Shown here piece after piece: positions 1 through 7,733 of a stretch of 64,000 nucleotides of DNA. Numbering within the stretch: position 1 is the first letter of the stretch; every line of letters begins with the position of its first letter. The translations under genes and the position numbers were made by a program. Under the pieces are notes generated by a model, which worked only from the letters and a program-made list of their open reading frames with translations, did not search any database and had not been told where the DNA came from. The DNA comes from Hymenobacter sediminicola (lineage in GTDB: Bacteria; Bacteroidota; Bacteroidia; Cytophagales; Hymenobacteraceae): positions 3,283,001 to 3,347,000 of the forward strand of contig NZ_CP060202.1 of the NCBI RefSeq assembly GCF_014250515.1, in the 5' to 3' direction.

Positions 1-433
1 CAGCCACAATCTTGCCGAGCATAGCGCCCTTCTCGCGCAGCTTCTTGGTGAGCATGCGGGTATCTACCCCGAAGATGCCGGGGATGTTGTACTCCGCCAG
101 CCAGTCGCCCAGGCTCTTGGCAGCGTTCCAGTGGCTGTGCTCCTCGGAGTAGTAGTTCACCACCAAACCGGCAATGTGAATCTTGTCCGACTCGAAGATC
201 TTCGAAATCGACTCGTACAGCTCCTCGCCCGGCACTCCGTAGTTACCCACCATGGGGTAGGTCAGCACCAGAATCTGCCCGGCGAAGGACGGGTCGGTGA
301 GGTTTTCGGGGTAGCCGGTCATGGCCGTGCTGAATACCACCTCGCCCGCGGCGGAGGTGAAGGCGCCGAACGACTGGCCCTGGATTTCAGTACCGTCTTC
401 GAGGATGAGTTTTACCGATTTAGCGTTTTCCAC
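1..433 (-). CDS. carA: Carbamoyl-phosphate synthase small subunit, 3' end outside window
   Basis: This is the N-terminal 144 residues of the glutamine amidotransferase subunit, which hydrolyses glutamine and passes ammonia to CarB to make carbamoyl phosphate for arginine and pyrimidines. The visible part reads MENAKSVKLILEDGTEIQG and continues through the conserved TAMTGYPE and YPMVGNYG segments and GIFGVDTR of the N-terminal CarA domain. The catalytic Cys-His-Glu triad lies off the left edge. The start is a GTG; there is no nearby in-frame ATG and no clear Shine-Dalgarno sequence, so the start is probable, not certain. It is the last visible member of the leftward arginine operon but is separated from argD by 513 bp, so it may have its own promoter or leader. 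Confidence 0.93.
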   Translation of the reverse strand, partial: MENAKSVKLILEDGTEIQGQSFGAFTSAAGEVVFSTAMTGYPENLTDPSFAGQILVLTYPMVGNYGVPGEELYESISKIFESDKIHIAGLVVNYYSEEHSHWNAAKSLGDWLAEYNIPGIFGVDTRMLTKKLREKGAMLGKIVA

Positions 434-946
434 TCTGTTATGCGAAAAAGGGTTTACTCTGATGATTGATTTTCTGCGGTAAGCCGAGCATGCAGCTGCC
501 AGGCCCGTTTCCGGAGGCGGCAGCTGCGCCTGGTCGCCCGCGCAACGCGGGTCGGAAACGGATTATCGGCGAGACATGGGGCCGGGCGTGTAGCGGGGCG
601 CAACAGAGCTGCGGGCAGGATTTGCAACCGTCCGGATACAATTTCGGCTGGAACAGAACCGAATACCGGGGGTCTATTCCAGCCGAACAATGACTTAAGC
701 CAAACGGGAGAGAAAGAAACTAGATCAATCGGTCCCGCACCCTGCCACTTCCAAATGTCAGGCATCGGAAAGTCGGGCGGGCACAACTGCTGGAAGGAAA
801 AGGGGGAGGCTGTTCTTTCAGGGAAAGAACCGGCCGGTTGCTGCGCAGGAGTCACCAATGGCAGCGGGCAGCTTGTCAGAAGGGGAGCGTGGCTCGGTAA
901 CTTCAGGGTGCTACTCATTGGGGCTGCAAGTTAGGCCACAGGTCGT
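434..946. other. 513-bp non-coding gap between argD and carA with two hairpins
   Basis: Reading frames here give low-complexity, Pro/Ser/Arg-rich translations with no recognisable domain, so I see no gene. The gap holds two inverted repeats: a 9-bp stem at 492-500/519-527 (GCAGCTGCC/GGCAGCTGC) and an 11-bp stem at 643-653/677-687 (TTCGGCTGGAA/TTCCAGCCGAA). Either may belong to a carA leader or to the end of the argD transcript. Neither is followed on the minus strand by a long T run. Confidence 0.5.
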
Positions 947-2086
947 TTACTTTTTCACTTCGACCGGAATTAATGCGTATAGCGCCTGTAAAAACCGGTC
1001 TACCTCGGCCTTGGTGATATTCAGCGGGGGCAGCAGGCGCAGCACCGTGGGGTCGGAGGCGTTGCCCACGAAAATGTGGTGCTCCGCCAGCAGCTGGTCG
1101 CGCAGGTCCTTGATGGGGAAGTCGTACTTGATGCCTACCATCAGGCCCCGGCCCCGGATTTCCTCGGCCCCGGCGTGGGCTTCCAGTTCCGTGCGCAGGT
1201 AGTCGCCCAGCTCGGCAGCGTGCTGCACCAGGTTTTCCTGCTCAATGACTTCCAGCACGGCCAGCGCGGCGGCGCAGGCCAGGTGGTTGCCGCCGAACGT
1301 GGTGCCCAGCAAGCCATAGGAGGCCTTCAGCTCGGGGGCAATCAGGATGCCGCCGATGGGGAAGCCGTTGCCCATGCCTTTCGCTACAGAAATAACATCG
1401 GGCCGGATGCCGGCGTGCTGGTGGGCGAAGAACTTGCCGCTGCGGCCGTAACCGCTCTGCACCTCATCAGCTAGCAGCAGCGCGCCGTATTGTTTGGTCA
1501 GCGCGGCCAGCCCCTGCAGGAACTCGTCGGACGGCATTATGATGCCGCCCACGCCCTGAATCGGCTCGATGATAACGGCGCAGACGTCGCCCGCCTTTAG
1601 GGCCGTTTCTACCGCCGCCAAATCGTATTCGAGAAAACTGATATGGTGCCCGGCGTTGAAAGGCGCCACGATTTTGGCGTTATCGGTGGCGGCTACTGCG
1701 CCCGAGGTGCGGCCGTGAAACGCGCCCCGGAATGCTATGACACGCTTTTTGCCGGTGTGGAAGGAAGCCAGCTTCAGTGCATTCTCGTTGGCCTCGGCCC
1801 CGGAGTTGCACAGAAACAGCGTGTAGTACTCGTAGCCCGACACCCGGCCCAGCTTCTCGGCCAGTTCCCGCTGAATCGGAATCTGCACCGAGTTGGAGTA
1901 GAAGCCGATGTTGCCGAGTTGCTCGGTCAGGCGCTGCACGTAGTGCGGGTGGCTGTGGCCGATGCTGATAACAGCGTGCCCGCCGTAAAAATCCAGGTAC
2001 TCCTGGCCTTTGTCGTCCCAGAGTTTCGCCCCCAGCGCCTTCACGGGCGTGATGTTGACGAGCGGATACACGTTGAAAAGCTCCAT
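947..2086 (-). CDS. argD: Acetylornithine (or succinylornithine) aminotransferase
   Basis: This is a class III PLP-dependent aminotransferase that moves an amino group from glutamate to N-acyl-glutamate semialdehyde in arginine synthesis. At 379 residues it has the usual family length. Visible motifs are NSGAEAN (residues 94-100, phosphate binding), ADEVQSGYGR with the PLP-ring Asp near 207, and SVAKGMGNG with the Schiff-base lysine at about 236. It sits downstream of argC on the same strand, after a 134-bp gap filled by a palindromic repeat. Class III enzymes also include ornithine and GABA aminotransferases; the context of argC, argG and argB makes ArgD the best call. Whether the acyl group is acetyl or succinyl, as in Bacteroides, cannot be told from this sequence. 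Confidence 0.92.
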   Translation of the reverse strand: MELFNVYPLVNITPVKALGAKLWDDKGQEYLDFYGGHAVISIGHSHPHYVQRLTEQLGNIGFYSNSVQIPIQRELAEKLGRVSGYEYYTLFLCNSGAEANENALKLASFHTGKKRVIAFRGAFHGRTSGAVAATDNAKIVAPFNAGHHISFLEYDLAAVETALKAGDVCAVIIEPIQGVGGIIMPSDEFLQGLAALTKQYGALLLADEVQSGYGRSGKFFAHQHAGIRPDVISVAKGMGNGFPIGGILIAPELKASYGLLGTTFGGNHLACAAALAVLEVIEQENLVQHAAELGDYLRTELEAHAGAEEIRGRGLMVGIKYDFPIKDLRDQLLAEHHIFVGNASDPTVLRLLPPLNITKAEVDRFLQALYALIPVEVKK

Positions 2087-2110
2087 GGTTGTTGCGGTAA
2101 TTCCAGTGTT

Positions 2111-2198
2111 CCCAGGGTTGAAACCCTGGGCTAGTCAGCGAAAAAACGAAATAGAAGAAGCAGCCGGACGCTACGTAGCCCAGGGCTTCAGCCCTGGG
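2111..2198. repeat. Two CCCAGGG palindromes in the argC-argD gap
   Basis: Two short inverted repeats lie 48 bp apart: CCCAGGGTTGAAACCCTGGG at 2111-2130 and CCCAGGGC-TTCA-GCCCTGGG at 2179-2198. The same core recurs as a perfect 24-bp palindrome at 35520-35543. They sit inside the leftward arginine operon. Confidence 0.75.
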
Positions 2199-2220
2199 AC
2201 ATCCGCGCCACTAGCATCAG

Positions 2221-3204
2221 TTAAAACAGCCCGGCCTTCAGCCCCAAGCCCGTCGTTTCGGGCAGGCCGAAGATGAGGTTCATGTTCTGCACGGCCTGGC
2301 CGGAAGCGCCTTTTACCAGGTTGTCGATTACCGAGGTGATGAGCAGCTGCTTGCCGAGTTTCTGCACGTGCAGCAGGCACTTATTGGTGTTGACTACCTG
2401 CTTGAGGTGCACTTCCTTGTCCGACACCGTGGTGAACGGGGCGTCCTGGTAGAACTGATGGTACAGCGCGCGGGCCTCGTCCTGAGTCAAATCCGACGGC
2501 GTGTAGACGCTGGCGAAGATGCCCCGGGTGAAGTTGCCGCGGTACGGGATGAAGTGGATGTCCACGTCCAGCTCGTGCTGCAGCAGCCGCGCCAGGCTCT
2601 CCCCTATCTCGCTCAAATGCTGGTGCGTGAAAGGCTTGTAGATGGACACGTTGTTGGTGCGCCACGAGAAATGCACCGTCTCCGAGAGGCTCTGCCCCGC
2701 GCCCGTGCTGCCCGTAATGGCCGAAACGTGCACGTCGTCCTGGAGCTTGCCGGCCTGGGCCAGCGGCAGCAGCGCCAGCTGAATGGCCGTGGCGAAGCAG
2801 CCGGGGTTGGCAATGTTCTGGGCCTGCTGGATGCGGCTCTTGTTCAACTCCGGCAGTCCGTACACAAACTCCCGACCTTCAAACTCGGCGTCGGCTTCCA
2901 GGCGGAAGTCGTTGCTCAGGTCGATGACGTGGGTGGTTTCGGGTAGCGGGTTCTGGGTCAGCCAGGCCTTGGAATTGCCGTGGCCCAGGCACAGGAACAC
3001 CACGTCCTCGTCGCCCTGCAGCGCGGCCGCGAAGCGCAGCTCCGTGTCGCCCACCAGGTCGTCGTGCACTTGGTAGATGGGGTTGTCGGCGTTGGAAGAG
3101 CTTACGATGCCGCCCAGCTCCACAAACTCGTGGTGCAGCAGAATCCGCAACAGCTCCCCCGCCGTGTAGCCGGCCCCGCCGACGATACCAGCCTTAATTT
3201 TCAT
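2221..3204 (-). CDS. argC: N-acetyl-gamma-glutamyl-phosphate reductase
   Basis: This enzyme reduces N-acyl-glutamyl phosphate to the semialdehyde with NADPH, the third step of arginine synthesis. The N-terminus carries the dinucleotide-binding signature GGAGYTAGEL (residues 9-18). The catalytic cysteine is in NPGCFATA at residue 136, and HFIPYRGNFTRG (near 217) supplies the conserved histidine region. The length of 327 residues fits the type of ArgC found in Bacteroidota. Its start overlaps the end of argG by 11 bp, so the two are almost certainly cotranscribed and translationally coupled. The repeat-filled gap to argD follows. Confidence 0.95.
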   Translation of the reverse strand: MKIKAGIVGGAGYTAGELLRILLHHEFVELGGIVSSSNADNPIYQVHDDLVGDTELRFAAALQGDEDVVFLCLGHGNSKAWLTQNPLPETTHVIDLSNDFRLEADAEFEGREFVYGLPELNKSRIQQAQNIANPGCFATAIQLALLPLAQAGKLQDDVHVSAITGSTGAGQSLSETVHFSWRTNNVSIYKPFTHQHLSEIGESLARLLQHELDVDIHFIPYRGNFTRGIFASVYTPSDLTQDEARALYHQFYQDAPFTTVSDKEVHLKQVVNTNKCLLHVQKLGKQLLITSVIDNLVKGASGQAVQNMNLIFGLPETTGLGLKAGLF

Positions 3205-4381
3205 CGTTAAAAGAACCGTGAATCCGCAACTGGTTGCTGAAAATTTTGATGAAGCCTTTCGCGTCGCGCGAGTCCCAGGCGTTGTTCTCCTCGCCGTAGG
3301 TAGCCACCTTCGACTGCATCATATCAAACGGCGACTCCACGCCCAGCAGCTCAAACTGGTAGGGCTTTAGCGTCACGTATACCGTGCCCGACACCCGCTC
3401 CTGCGACGACTCCAGAAATGCCTCCATGTCGCGCATCACCGGGTCGAGGTACTGGGCCTCGTGCAGCAGCGTGCCGTACCAGTTGGCGATATAGTCTTTG
3501 TGCAGCAGCTGCCAGCGGCTGGACGTGTGCTTTTCCAGCAAATGGTGGCCCTTGATGAGAATCAGCGGCGCGGGCGCCTCAAAGCCTACGCGGCCCTTGA
3601 TGCCCAGAATCGTGTCGCCCACGTGGGTGTCGCGGCCAATGGCGTACTGGCCGGCCAGCTCGTTGAGGGCCACAATCAGGTCTACCGGCTTCATGGTTTC
3701 GCCATTCAGGGCCACCGGCTCACCTTTCTCGAAGGTGATGCTGATTTCCTGCGGCTCGTGCTTGCTCAGCTGCGTCGGCCAGGCCGACTCGGGCAGGCCC
3801 TGGCGCGAGGTCAGGGTTTCCACACCACCCACGCTGGTGCCCCAGATACCTTTGTTGATGGAGTATTTGGCTTTTTCCCAGCTCATCTCCACCCCATTCT
3901 GCTGCAGATATTCGATTTCCTGCTGGCGCGAAAGGCCCAGGTCGCGGATGGGCGTGATGATTTCGGTGTCGGGGGAAATCACCGAGAAGGCCACGTCGAA
4001 GCGCACTTGGTCGTTGCCGGCGCCGGTGCTGCCGTGGGCAATGTAGTCGGCCTTGTTTTCGCGGGCGTACTCGGCCAGTGCCAGGCTCTGGAACATACGC
4101 TCGGCACTCACGCTCAGCGGGTACGTGTCGTTTTTGAGCACGTTGCCGGCCAGCAGGTAGCGCAGGCACTGCTGGTAGAACCGGTCCGTTACGTCAATCA
4201 CCTCGTGGCGCGTGGAGCCCATTTCGTAGGCGCGCTGCTCGATGCCGGCCAGTTCCTCCTGCGAGAATCCGCCCGAGTTGACAATCACCGTGTGGACTTC
4301 TAAACCCAGCTCCCGGGTCAGGTGAACCACGCAATAAGACGTATCCAAGCCGCCGCTGTAGGCGAGAACTACTTTTTTCAT
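3194..4381 (-). CDS. argG: Argininosuccinate synthase
   Basis: ArgG joins citrulline and aspartate with ATP to form argininosuccinate. The N-terminal PP-loop AYSGGLDTSY (residues 8-17) binds ATP, and the STGAGNDQVRFD segment near 120 is the conserved citrulline/ATP-site region. The full length is 395 residues, as expected. The ATG start is preceded by a 122-bp gap that contains a REP-like inverted repeat separating it from the GNAT gene upstream. It overlaps argC by 11 bp downstream. Together with argH, which lies on the other arm of the locus, it gives the last two steps of the pathway. Confidence 0.96.
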   Translation of the reverse strand: MKKVVLAYSGGLDTSYCVVHLTRELGLEVHTVIVNSGGFSQEELAGIEQRAYEMGSTRHEVIDVTDRFYQQCLRYLLAGNVLKNDTYPLSVSAERMFQSLALAEYARENKADYIAHGSTGAGNDQVRFDVAFSVISPDTEIITPIRDLGLSRQQEIEYLQQNGVEMSWEKAKYSINKGIWGTSVGGVETLTSRQGLPESAWPTQLSKHEPQEISITFEKGEPVALNGETMKPVDLIVALNELAGQYAIGRDTHVGDTILGIKGRVGFEAPAPLILIKGHHLLEKHTSSRWQLLHKDYIANWYGTLLHEAQYLDPVMRDMEAFLESSQERVSGTVYVTLKPYQFELLGVESPFDMMQSKVATYGEENNAWDSRDAKGFIKIFSNQLRIHGSFNDEN

Positions 4382-4403
4382 GGAGTGCTGAAAATTATGA
4401 GAA

Positions 4404-4497
4404 CGTCATGCTGAGCGAAACCGAAGCATCTCTACCTCTGGCTAACTCAGTTGTGATAACGAAACGGTAGCGATGCTTCGGCTTCGCTCAGCATGAC
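4404..4497. repeat. REP-like inverted repeat pair, copy 1
   Basis: The left arm (4404-4436) reads CGTCATGCTGAGC, then GAAGCATCTCTACC. The right arm (4466-4497) is its near-exact reverse complement, starting GGTAGCGATGCTTCGG and ending CTCAGCATGAC. Each arm also has an internal ATGCT/AGCAT stem. It lies between the GNAT gene and argG. Copies occur at 7541 and 35448, with a related subtype at 12446. Confidence 0.85.
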
Positions 4498-4503
4498 TGT
4501 CAG

Positions 4504-5082
4504 TTATGCTTTTTGGCCTTCTTGGCTCAGAATTTCAATGGATTGCTGCGTGAAACTATCGTCCAGATTATCGTACACCATGCCGGTGCAGAGGCACATT
4601 TTGCGCTGGTTTTCCATCAGGATGCCGTAGTTTTTGCAGCTGGAGCAGCCCTTCCAGAAGTCGTCTGACTGCGTGAGCTCGGGGAAGGTCACGGGGCGGT
4701 AGCCCAGCTCGTTGTTGATCTTCATCACGGCCGCGGAGGTGGTGATACCGAAGATCTTAGCCGCCGGGTACTTGGTGCGCGACAGCTCAAACACGCGGTG
4801 CTTGATGGCGCGGCCCAGGCCTTCCTTGCGCAGCTCGGTGTTCACAATCAGCCCCGAGTTCACCACGAATTTCGCGTCCTCGAAAGTTTCGATGTAGCAG
4901 AAACCCGCCAGCTGGTCATCGATGAAGGCAATGATGGCATCACCCTTTTCCATCTTCTTAATCAGATAGTTAGGATCACGCTTGGCAATGCCGACGCCGC
5001 GGGTTTTGGCGGATTCGGCATACCACTGGCAAAGGGTTTCCACATACTGCGCATCGGCAGCATTGGCGACTCGTAGAATCAT
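4504..5082 (-). CDS. GNAT acyltransferase, probable first enzyme of arginine synthesis
   Basis: This is a 192-residue GNAT-fold protein with the acyl-CoA pyrophosphate-binding signature R85-K-E-G88-L-G90. It heads the leftward arginine operon, where Bacteroidota lacking a classical argA or argJ often carry such a protein, so it probably acylates glutamate (acetyl or succinyl). That role is inferred from context. I chose the ATG at 5082 (MILRVANA) over an upstream start at 5196, because the extra 38 residues are low-complexity and do not fit a GNAT start. The C-terminal region is unusual: C146-x2-C149 and C163-x-C165 form a cysteine cluster (CSSC...CLC) that could bind metal. A GC-rich hairpin lies 16 bp upstream of the start. 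Confidence 0.8.
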   Translation of the reverse strand: MILRVANAADAQYVETLCQWYAESAKTRGVGIAKRDPNYLIKKMEKGDAIIAFIDDQLAGFCYIETFEDAKFVVNSGLIVNTELRKEGLGRAIKHRVFELSRTKYPAAKIFGITTSAAVMKINNELGYRPVTFPELTQSDDFWKGCSSCKNYGILMENQRKMCLCTGMVYDNLDDSFTQQSIEILSQEGQKA

Positions 5083-5098
5083 GATCAGGACTCGGTTA

Positions 5099-5120
5099 GC
5101 GGCCGGGTTCAGGCGGCCGC
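5099..5120 (-). promoter_or_regulatory. GC-rich hairpin just upstream of the arginine operon start
   Basis: GCGGCCG at 5099-5105 pairs with CGGCCGC at 5114-5120, leaving an 8-nt loop. It ends 16 bp before the ATG of the GNAT gene, so in the transcript it could hide the ribosome-binding region. There is no T run, so it is not a simple terminator. Confidence 0.4.
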
Positions 5121-5378
5121 ACACTCGGAAAGACAAAAAAAGGGAGGGAGCAGGCGAGGCTGCGCGGGCTCCAGCGGCGAGGGACGGAAGCGTCAAAAAC
5201 CCGAAGGTGAAGTGGGCCGATCTGGCCGGGGAGCGGGGCGTTCCGGCGGGGGGCCGGAATAAGTCACACTGGAAGTTACACTCGGACTAAGGTCGGTTGA
5301 TTCGTGAAGCGTCTCTTGGGGTGGGCTCCGGAGGGAGGACCCGGCGTCGGTTCGCGGTAGAGGCGGAACCCGGACGTA

Positions 5379-5447
5379 CTATTGCAGCCAGCGGTTAAGC
5401 TGGCATGATTCGCACGACCAGTCTAGGTCGTCGCAGAAGCGCAATAG
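5379..5447. ncRNA. Candidate structured RNA element with three stems
   Basis: An outer 7-bp stem (CTATTGC 5379-5385 with GCAATAG 5441-5447) encloses two hairpins: GCCAGC/GCTGGC (5387-5392/5399-5404, loop GGTTAA) and ACGACC/GGTCGT (5414-5419/5426-5431, loop AGTCTA). The 69-nt span is tRNA-sized, but no T-arm or anticodon arm can be drawn, so it is not called as tRNA. It could act in either leader of the divergent arginine operons. The strand is unknown. Confidence 0.35.
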
Positions 5448-5498
5448 AAGAGAGTTGAATCATGACGGGTGCCGCGGGGCGGCGAGGGAGTGTTTTCA

Positions 5499-5519
5499 CG
5501 GTTTAAATCGTTTAAACCG
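5499..5519. promoter_or_regulatory. Perfect palindrome, possible operator
   Basis: CGGTTTAAA-TCG-TTTAAACCG is a 9-bp perfect inverted repeat around a 3-bp centre, AT-rich within a GC-rich spacer. It lies 164 bp upstream of argB. It does not resemble the ArgR box known from other bacteria, so any repressor would be unidentified. Confidence 0.4.
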
Positions 5520-5682
5520 CTAAATCGTTGCAAAACTAGAGGATTTTTTTCGGAAACTTTGCCGCTCCGGGAGCAAAATAAATTTCTTAACAGTGCGGCC
5601 GCTCGGTTGCGGCCGGGGCCCGATGAGCCTCATTTTGGCAGCGTACGGCGCGCAATGCCGCATTTCTCCCTACTTGCATCCT

Positions 5683-6465
5683 ATGAGCGAAGGCCTGAAA
5701 ATTTTTAAAATCGGGGGCGGTATTATTGATGATGACGCCCAGCTGCAGCGGTTTCTGCGGGAGCTGGCGCAAGTGCCGGGCCGCAAAATACTGGTGCACG
5801 GCGGCGGCAAAGGCGCCAGCCAGATGCTGCGCGACCTGGGCCAGGAACCCCAGATGGTGCAGGGCCGCCGCATCACCGACGCGGCCACCCTCGACATCGT
5901 GACCATGTTCTACGCCGGCAAAACCAACAAGCAGGTGGTGGCCAGCCTGCAGGCCGCGGGCGTGAATGCGCTGGGTTTGTCGGGAGCCGACGGCAACGCC
6001 ATCCGGGCCGTGCGGCGGCCGGTGAAGGACATCGACTACGGCTTTGTGGGCGACCTGCCGGCCGATGCCGTGAACGTGCCCCTACTGCGCCAGTTGCTGG
6101 AAACCGGCCTGCTGCCCGTATTCTGCGCCATCACCCACGACGGCGCAGGCCAACTGCTCAACACCAACGCCGACACCATTGCCAGCGTGCTGGCCTGCGC
6201 CCTGGCTCCGCACTACGCCGTGGAACTGCACTACTGTTTCGAGAAGGACGGCGTGCTACGCGACGTGGATGATGACGCCTCTGTGATTCCGCAGATTACC
6301 GCCGCCGAGTATCAGCAGCTGAAGGCCGCGGGCGTCATTGCGGCCGGCATGGTGCCCAAGCTGGATAACGCCTTTGCCGCCCTGGAAGCCGGCGTGGAGC
6401 GGGTGGTTATCGAGCACGCCCTGCGCATCAACGAGCCCGTAAAAACCGTGCTATGCCGGAGCTAA
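5683..6465 (+). CDS. argB: Acetylglutamate (or succinylglutamate) kinase
   Basis: ArgB phosphorylates N-acyl-glutamate, the second step of arginine synthesis. The 260-residue protein starts MSEGLKIFKIGGG with the conserved Lys-x-Gly-Gly at residues 9-12. It has VHGGGKGAS near 38-46, the GRRITDAATLDIV segment near 61, and the amino-acid-kinase-type NTNADTIAS motif. I chose the ATG at 5683; an in-frame start at 5593 would add 30 residues with no family similarity. The last 13 bp overlap the start of the argE-like gene, so the two are translationally coupled. The enzyme lacks an ArgR- or NAGS-type extension. Confidence 0.94.
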   Translation: MSEGLKIFKIGGGIIDDDAQLQRFLRELAQVPGRKILVHGGGKGASQMLRDLGQEPQMVQGRRITDAATLDIVTMFYAGKTNKQVVASLQAAGVNALGLSGADGNAIRAVRRPVKDIDYGFVGDLPADAVNVPLLRQLLETGLLPVFCAITHDGAGQLLNTNADTIASVLACALAPHYAVELHYCFEKDGVLRDVDDDASVIPQITAAEYQQLKAAGVIAAGMVPKLDNAFAALEAGVERVVIEHALRINEPVKTVLCRS

Positions 6466-7520
6466 CCGCCCTCACCAACGACGCCATTGAGCTGCTGACC
6501 CAGCTGGTGCAGACGCCCTCCTTCTCGCGGGAAGAAGACCAGACGGCCGAGCTGATTTTTCGGTTTCTGGCGTTCCGGGGGGCCCGCCCCCAGCGCGATG
6601 CCAACAACGTATGGGCCGTTTCAAAACACTTCGACCCGGCCCGGCCCACCATCCTGCTCAACTCCCACCACGATACGGTGAAGCCCGGCGCATCCTGGAC
6701 CGCCGACCCGTTCGGGGCCACGGTGGCAGGCGACCGGCTGACCGGCCTGGGCAGCAACGACGCGGGGGCTTCGGCGGTGAGTCTGCTGGCCACGTTCCTC
6801 TACTTCCACGAGCAGGAGAATCTGCCCTACAACCTCATCTGTGCCATTACGGCCGAGGAGGAAGTATCGGGCGCGAACGGAATTCGGCGGCTGCTGCCGC
6901 TGCTGCCCAAGATTGACCTGGGCATCGTGGGCGAACCGACGCAGATGGACCTGGCTGTGGCCGAGAAGGGCCTCGTGGTGCTCGACTGCGTGGCCCACGG
7001 CCGCACCGGACACGCCGCCCGTGAGGAAGGCGAAAACGCCCTCTACAAAGCCCTCGACGACGTGCAGCGCCTGCGCGACTACCGGTTCGAGCGGGTTTCG
7101 GAGCTGCTGGGCCCGGTGAAGCTGACGGTAACGCAGCTGCAGGCCGGCACCCAGCACAACGTGGTGCCTGACCGCTGCACCTTCGTGGCCGACGTGCGTA
7201 CCAACGAGCTGTACACCAACCAGGAAGTGGTGGAACTCGTGCGCGGCCTCATCGGGGCCGAGGTGACGCCGCGCTCCACCCACCTCAACTCCTCGCGCAT
7301 CCCGCTCACGCACCCGCTGGTGCAGCACGGCGTGGCGCTGGGCCGCCGTACCTTCGGCTCCGTCACCCTCTCTGACCAGTCGATGATGCCCTTCACCACC
7401 GTCAAAATCGGCCCCGGCGACTCCGCCCGCTCCCATACGCCCGACGAGTACATCCTGCTCAGCGAAATCCGCGCCGGCGTGCAGGGGTACGTGGAGCTGC
7501 TGGACGGGCTGGAGCTGTGA
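6453..7520 (+). CDS. M20 metallohydrolase, ArgE-like N-acyl-ornithine deacylase
   Basis: This two-metal M20 peptidase-family enzyme most likely removes the acyl group from N-acyl-ornithine or N-acyl-citrulline. Visible metal and catalytic residues are H72-x-D74 (SHHDTVKPG), D103 (GSNDAGAS), the E135-E136 pair (TAEEEVSG) and the GEPT segment near 165. The 355-residue length fits ArgE/DapE. DapE (succinyl-diaminopimelate desuccinylase) is the main alternative, but overlap with argB by 13 bp and argH downstream favour arginine synthesis. In Bacteroidota with a transcarbamylase acting on acyl-ornithine, the deacylase works on acyl-citrulline; the sequence alone does not decide. Confidence 0.88.
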   Translation: MPELTALTNDAIELLTQLVQTPSFSREEDQTAELIFRFLAFRGARPQRDANNVWAVSKHFDPARPTILLNSHHDTVKPGASWTADPFGATVAGDRLTGLGSNDAGASAVSLLATFLYFHEQENLPYNLICAITAEEEVSGANGIRRLLPLLPKIDLGIVGEPTQMDLAVAEKGLVVLDCVAHGRTGHAAREEGENALYKALDDVQRLRDYRFERVSELLGPVKLTVTQLQAGTQHNVVPDRCTFVADVRTNELYTNQEVVELVRGLIGAEVTPRSTHLNSSRIPLTHPLVQHGVALGRRTFGSVTLSDQSMMPFTTVKIGPGDSARSHTPDEYILLSEIRAGVQGYVELLDGLEL

Positions 7521-7540
7521 GAATATTGTAGATAAAAGAC

Positions 7541-7644
7541 CGTCATGCTGAGCGCAGCGGAGCGGAGTCGAAGCATCTCTACCGCTTTGTTGAGTTAGCA
7601 TTGCAACGAAGCGGTAGAGATGCTTCGACAAGTTCAGCATGACG
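7541..7644. repeat. REP-like inverted repeat pair, copy 2
   Basis: The left arm begins CGTCATGCTGAGCGCAG and runs to AAGCATCTCTACCGC; the right arm is GCGGTAGAGATGCTTCGACA followed by AGTTCAGCATGACG. The centre is short and unrelated. It lies between the argE-like gene and argH, in a 213-bp gap inside the rightward arginine operon. The left arm carries a small insertion (CAGCGGAGC) relative to the other copies. Confidence 0.85.
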
Positions 7645-7733
7645 TTCCAACGTTCATCAACCACCCCTAGCCCTCTCCGCTTGATGCGCGGAATTTTCCA
7701 AGGAGGGGAACTAGCTTTTAGCAGCAACTGAAC

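Larger units (their letters stand above)
5083..5682. other. 600-bp divergent spacer between the two arginine operons
   Basis: No frame here looks coding. The spacer holds the GC-rich hairpin at 5099, a TTCCGGC/GCCGGAA hairpin near 5239-5258, a multi-stem candidate at 5379-5447 and a palindrome at 5499-5519. A weak promoter-like AAACTTTG (one mismatch to TAnnTTTG) lies near 5565, upstream of argB. Both operons must be transcribed from this region. Confidence 0.6.

Noticed and set aside
454..918. A 154-codon minus-strand frame in the argD-carA gap
   Set aside because: Its translation is Pro/Ser/Arg-rich with no signal, domain or start context, so the gap is treated as non-coding.
5379..5447. 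A tRNA gene
   Set aside because: The outer 7-bp stem and a D-arm-like hairpin fit, but no T-arm or anticodon arm can be folded and the length is short. I list it only as a possible structured RNA.
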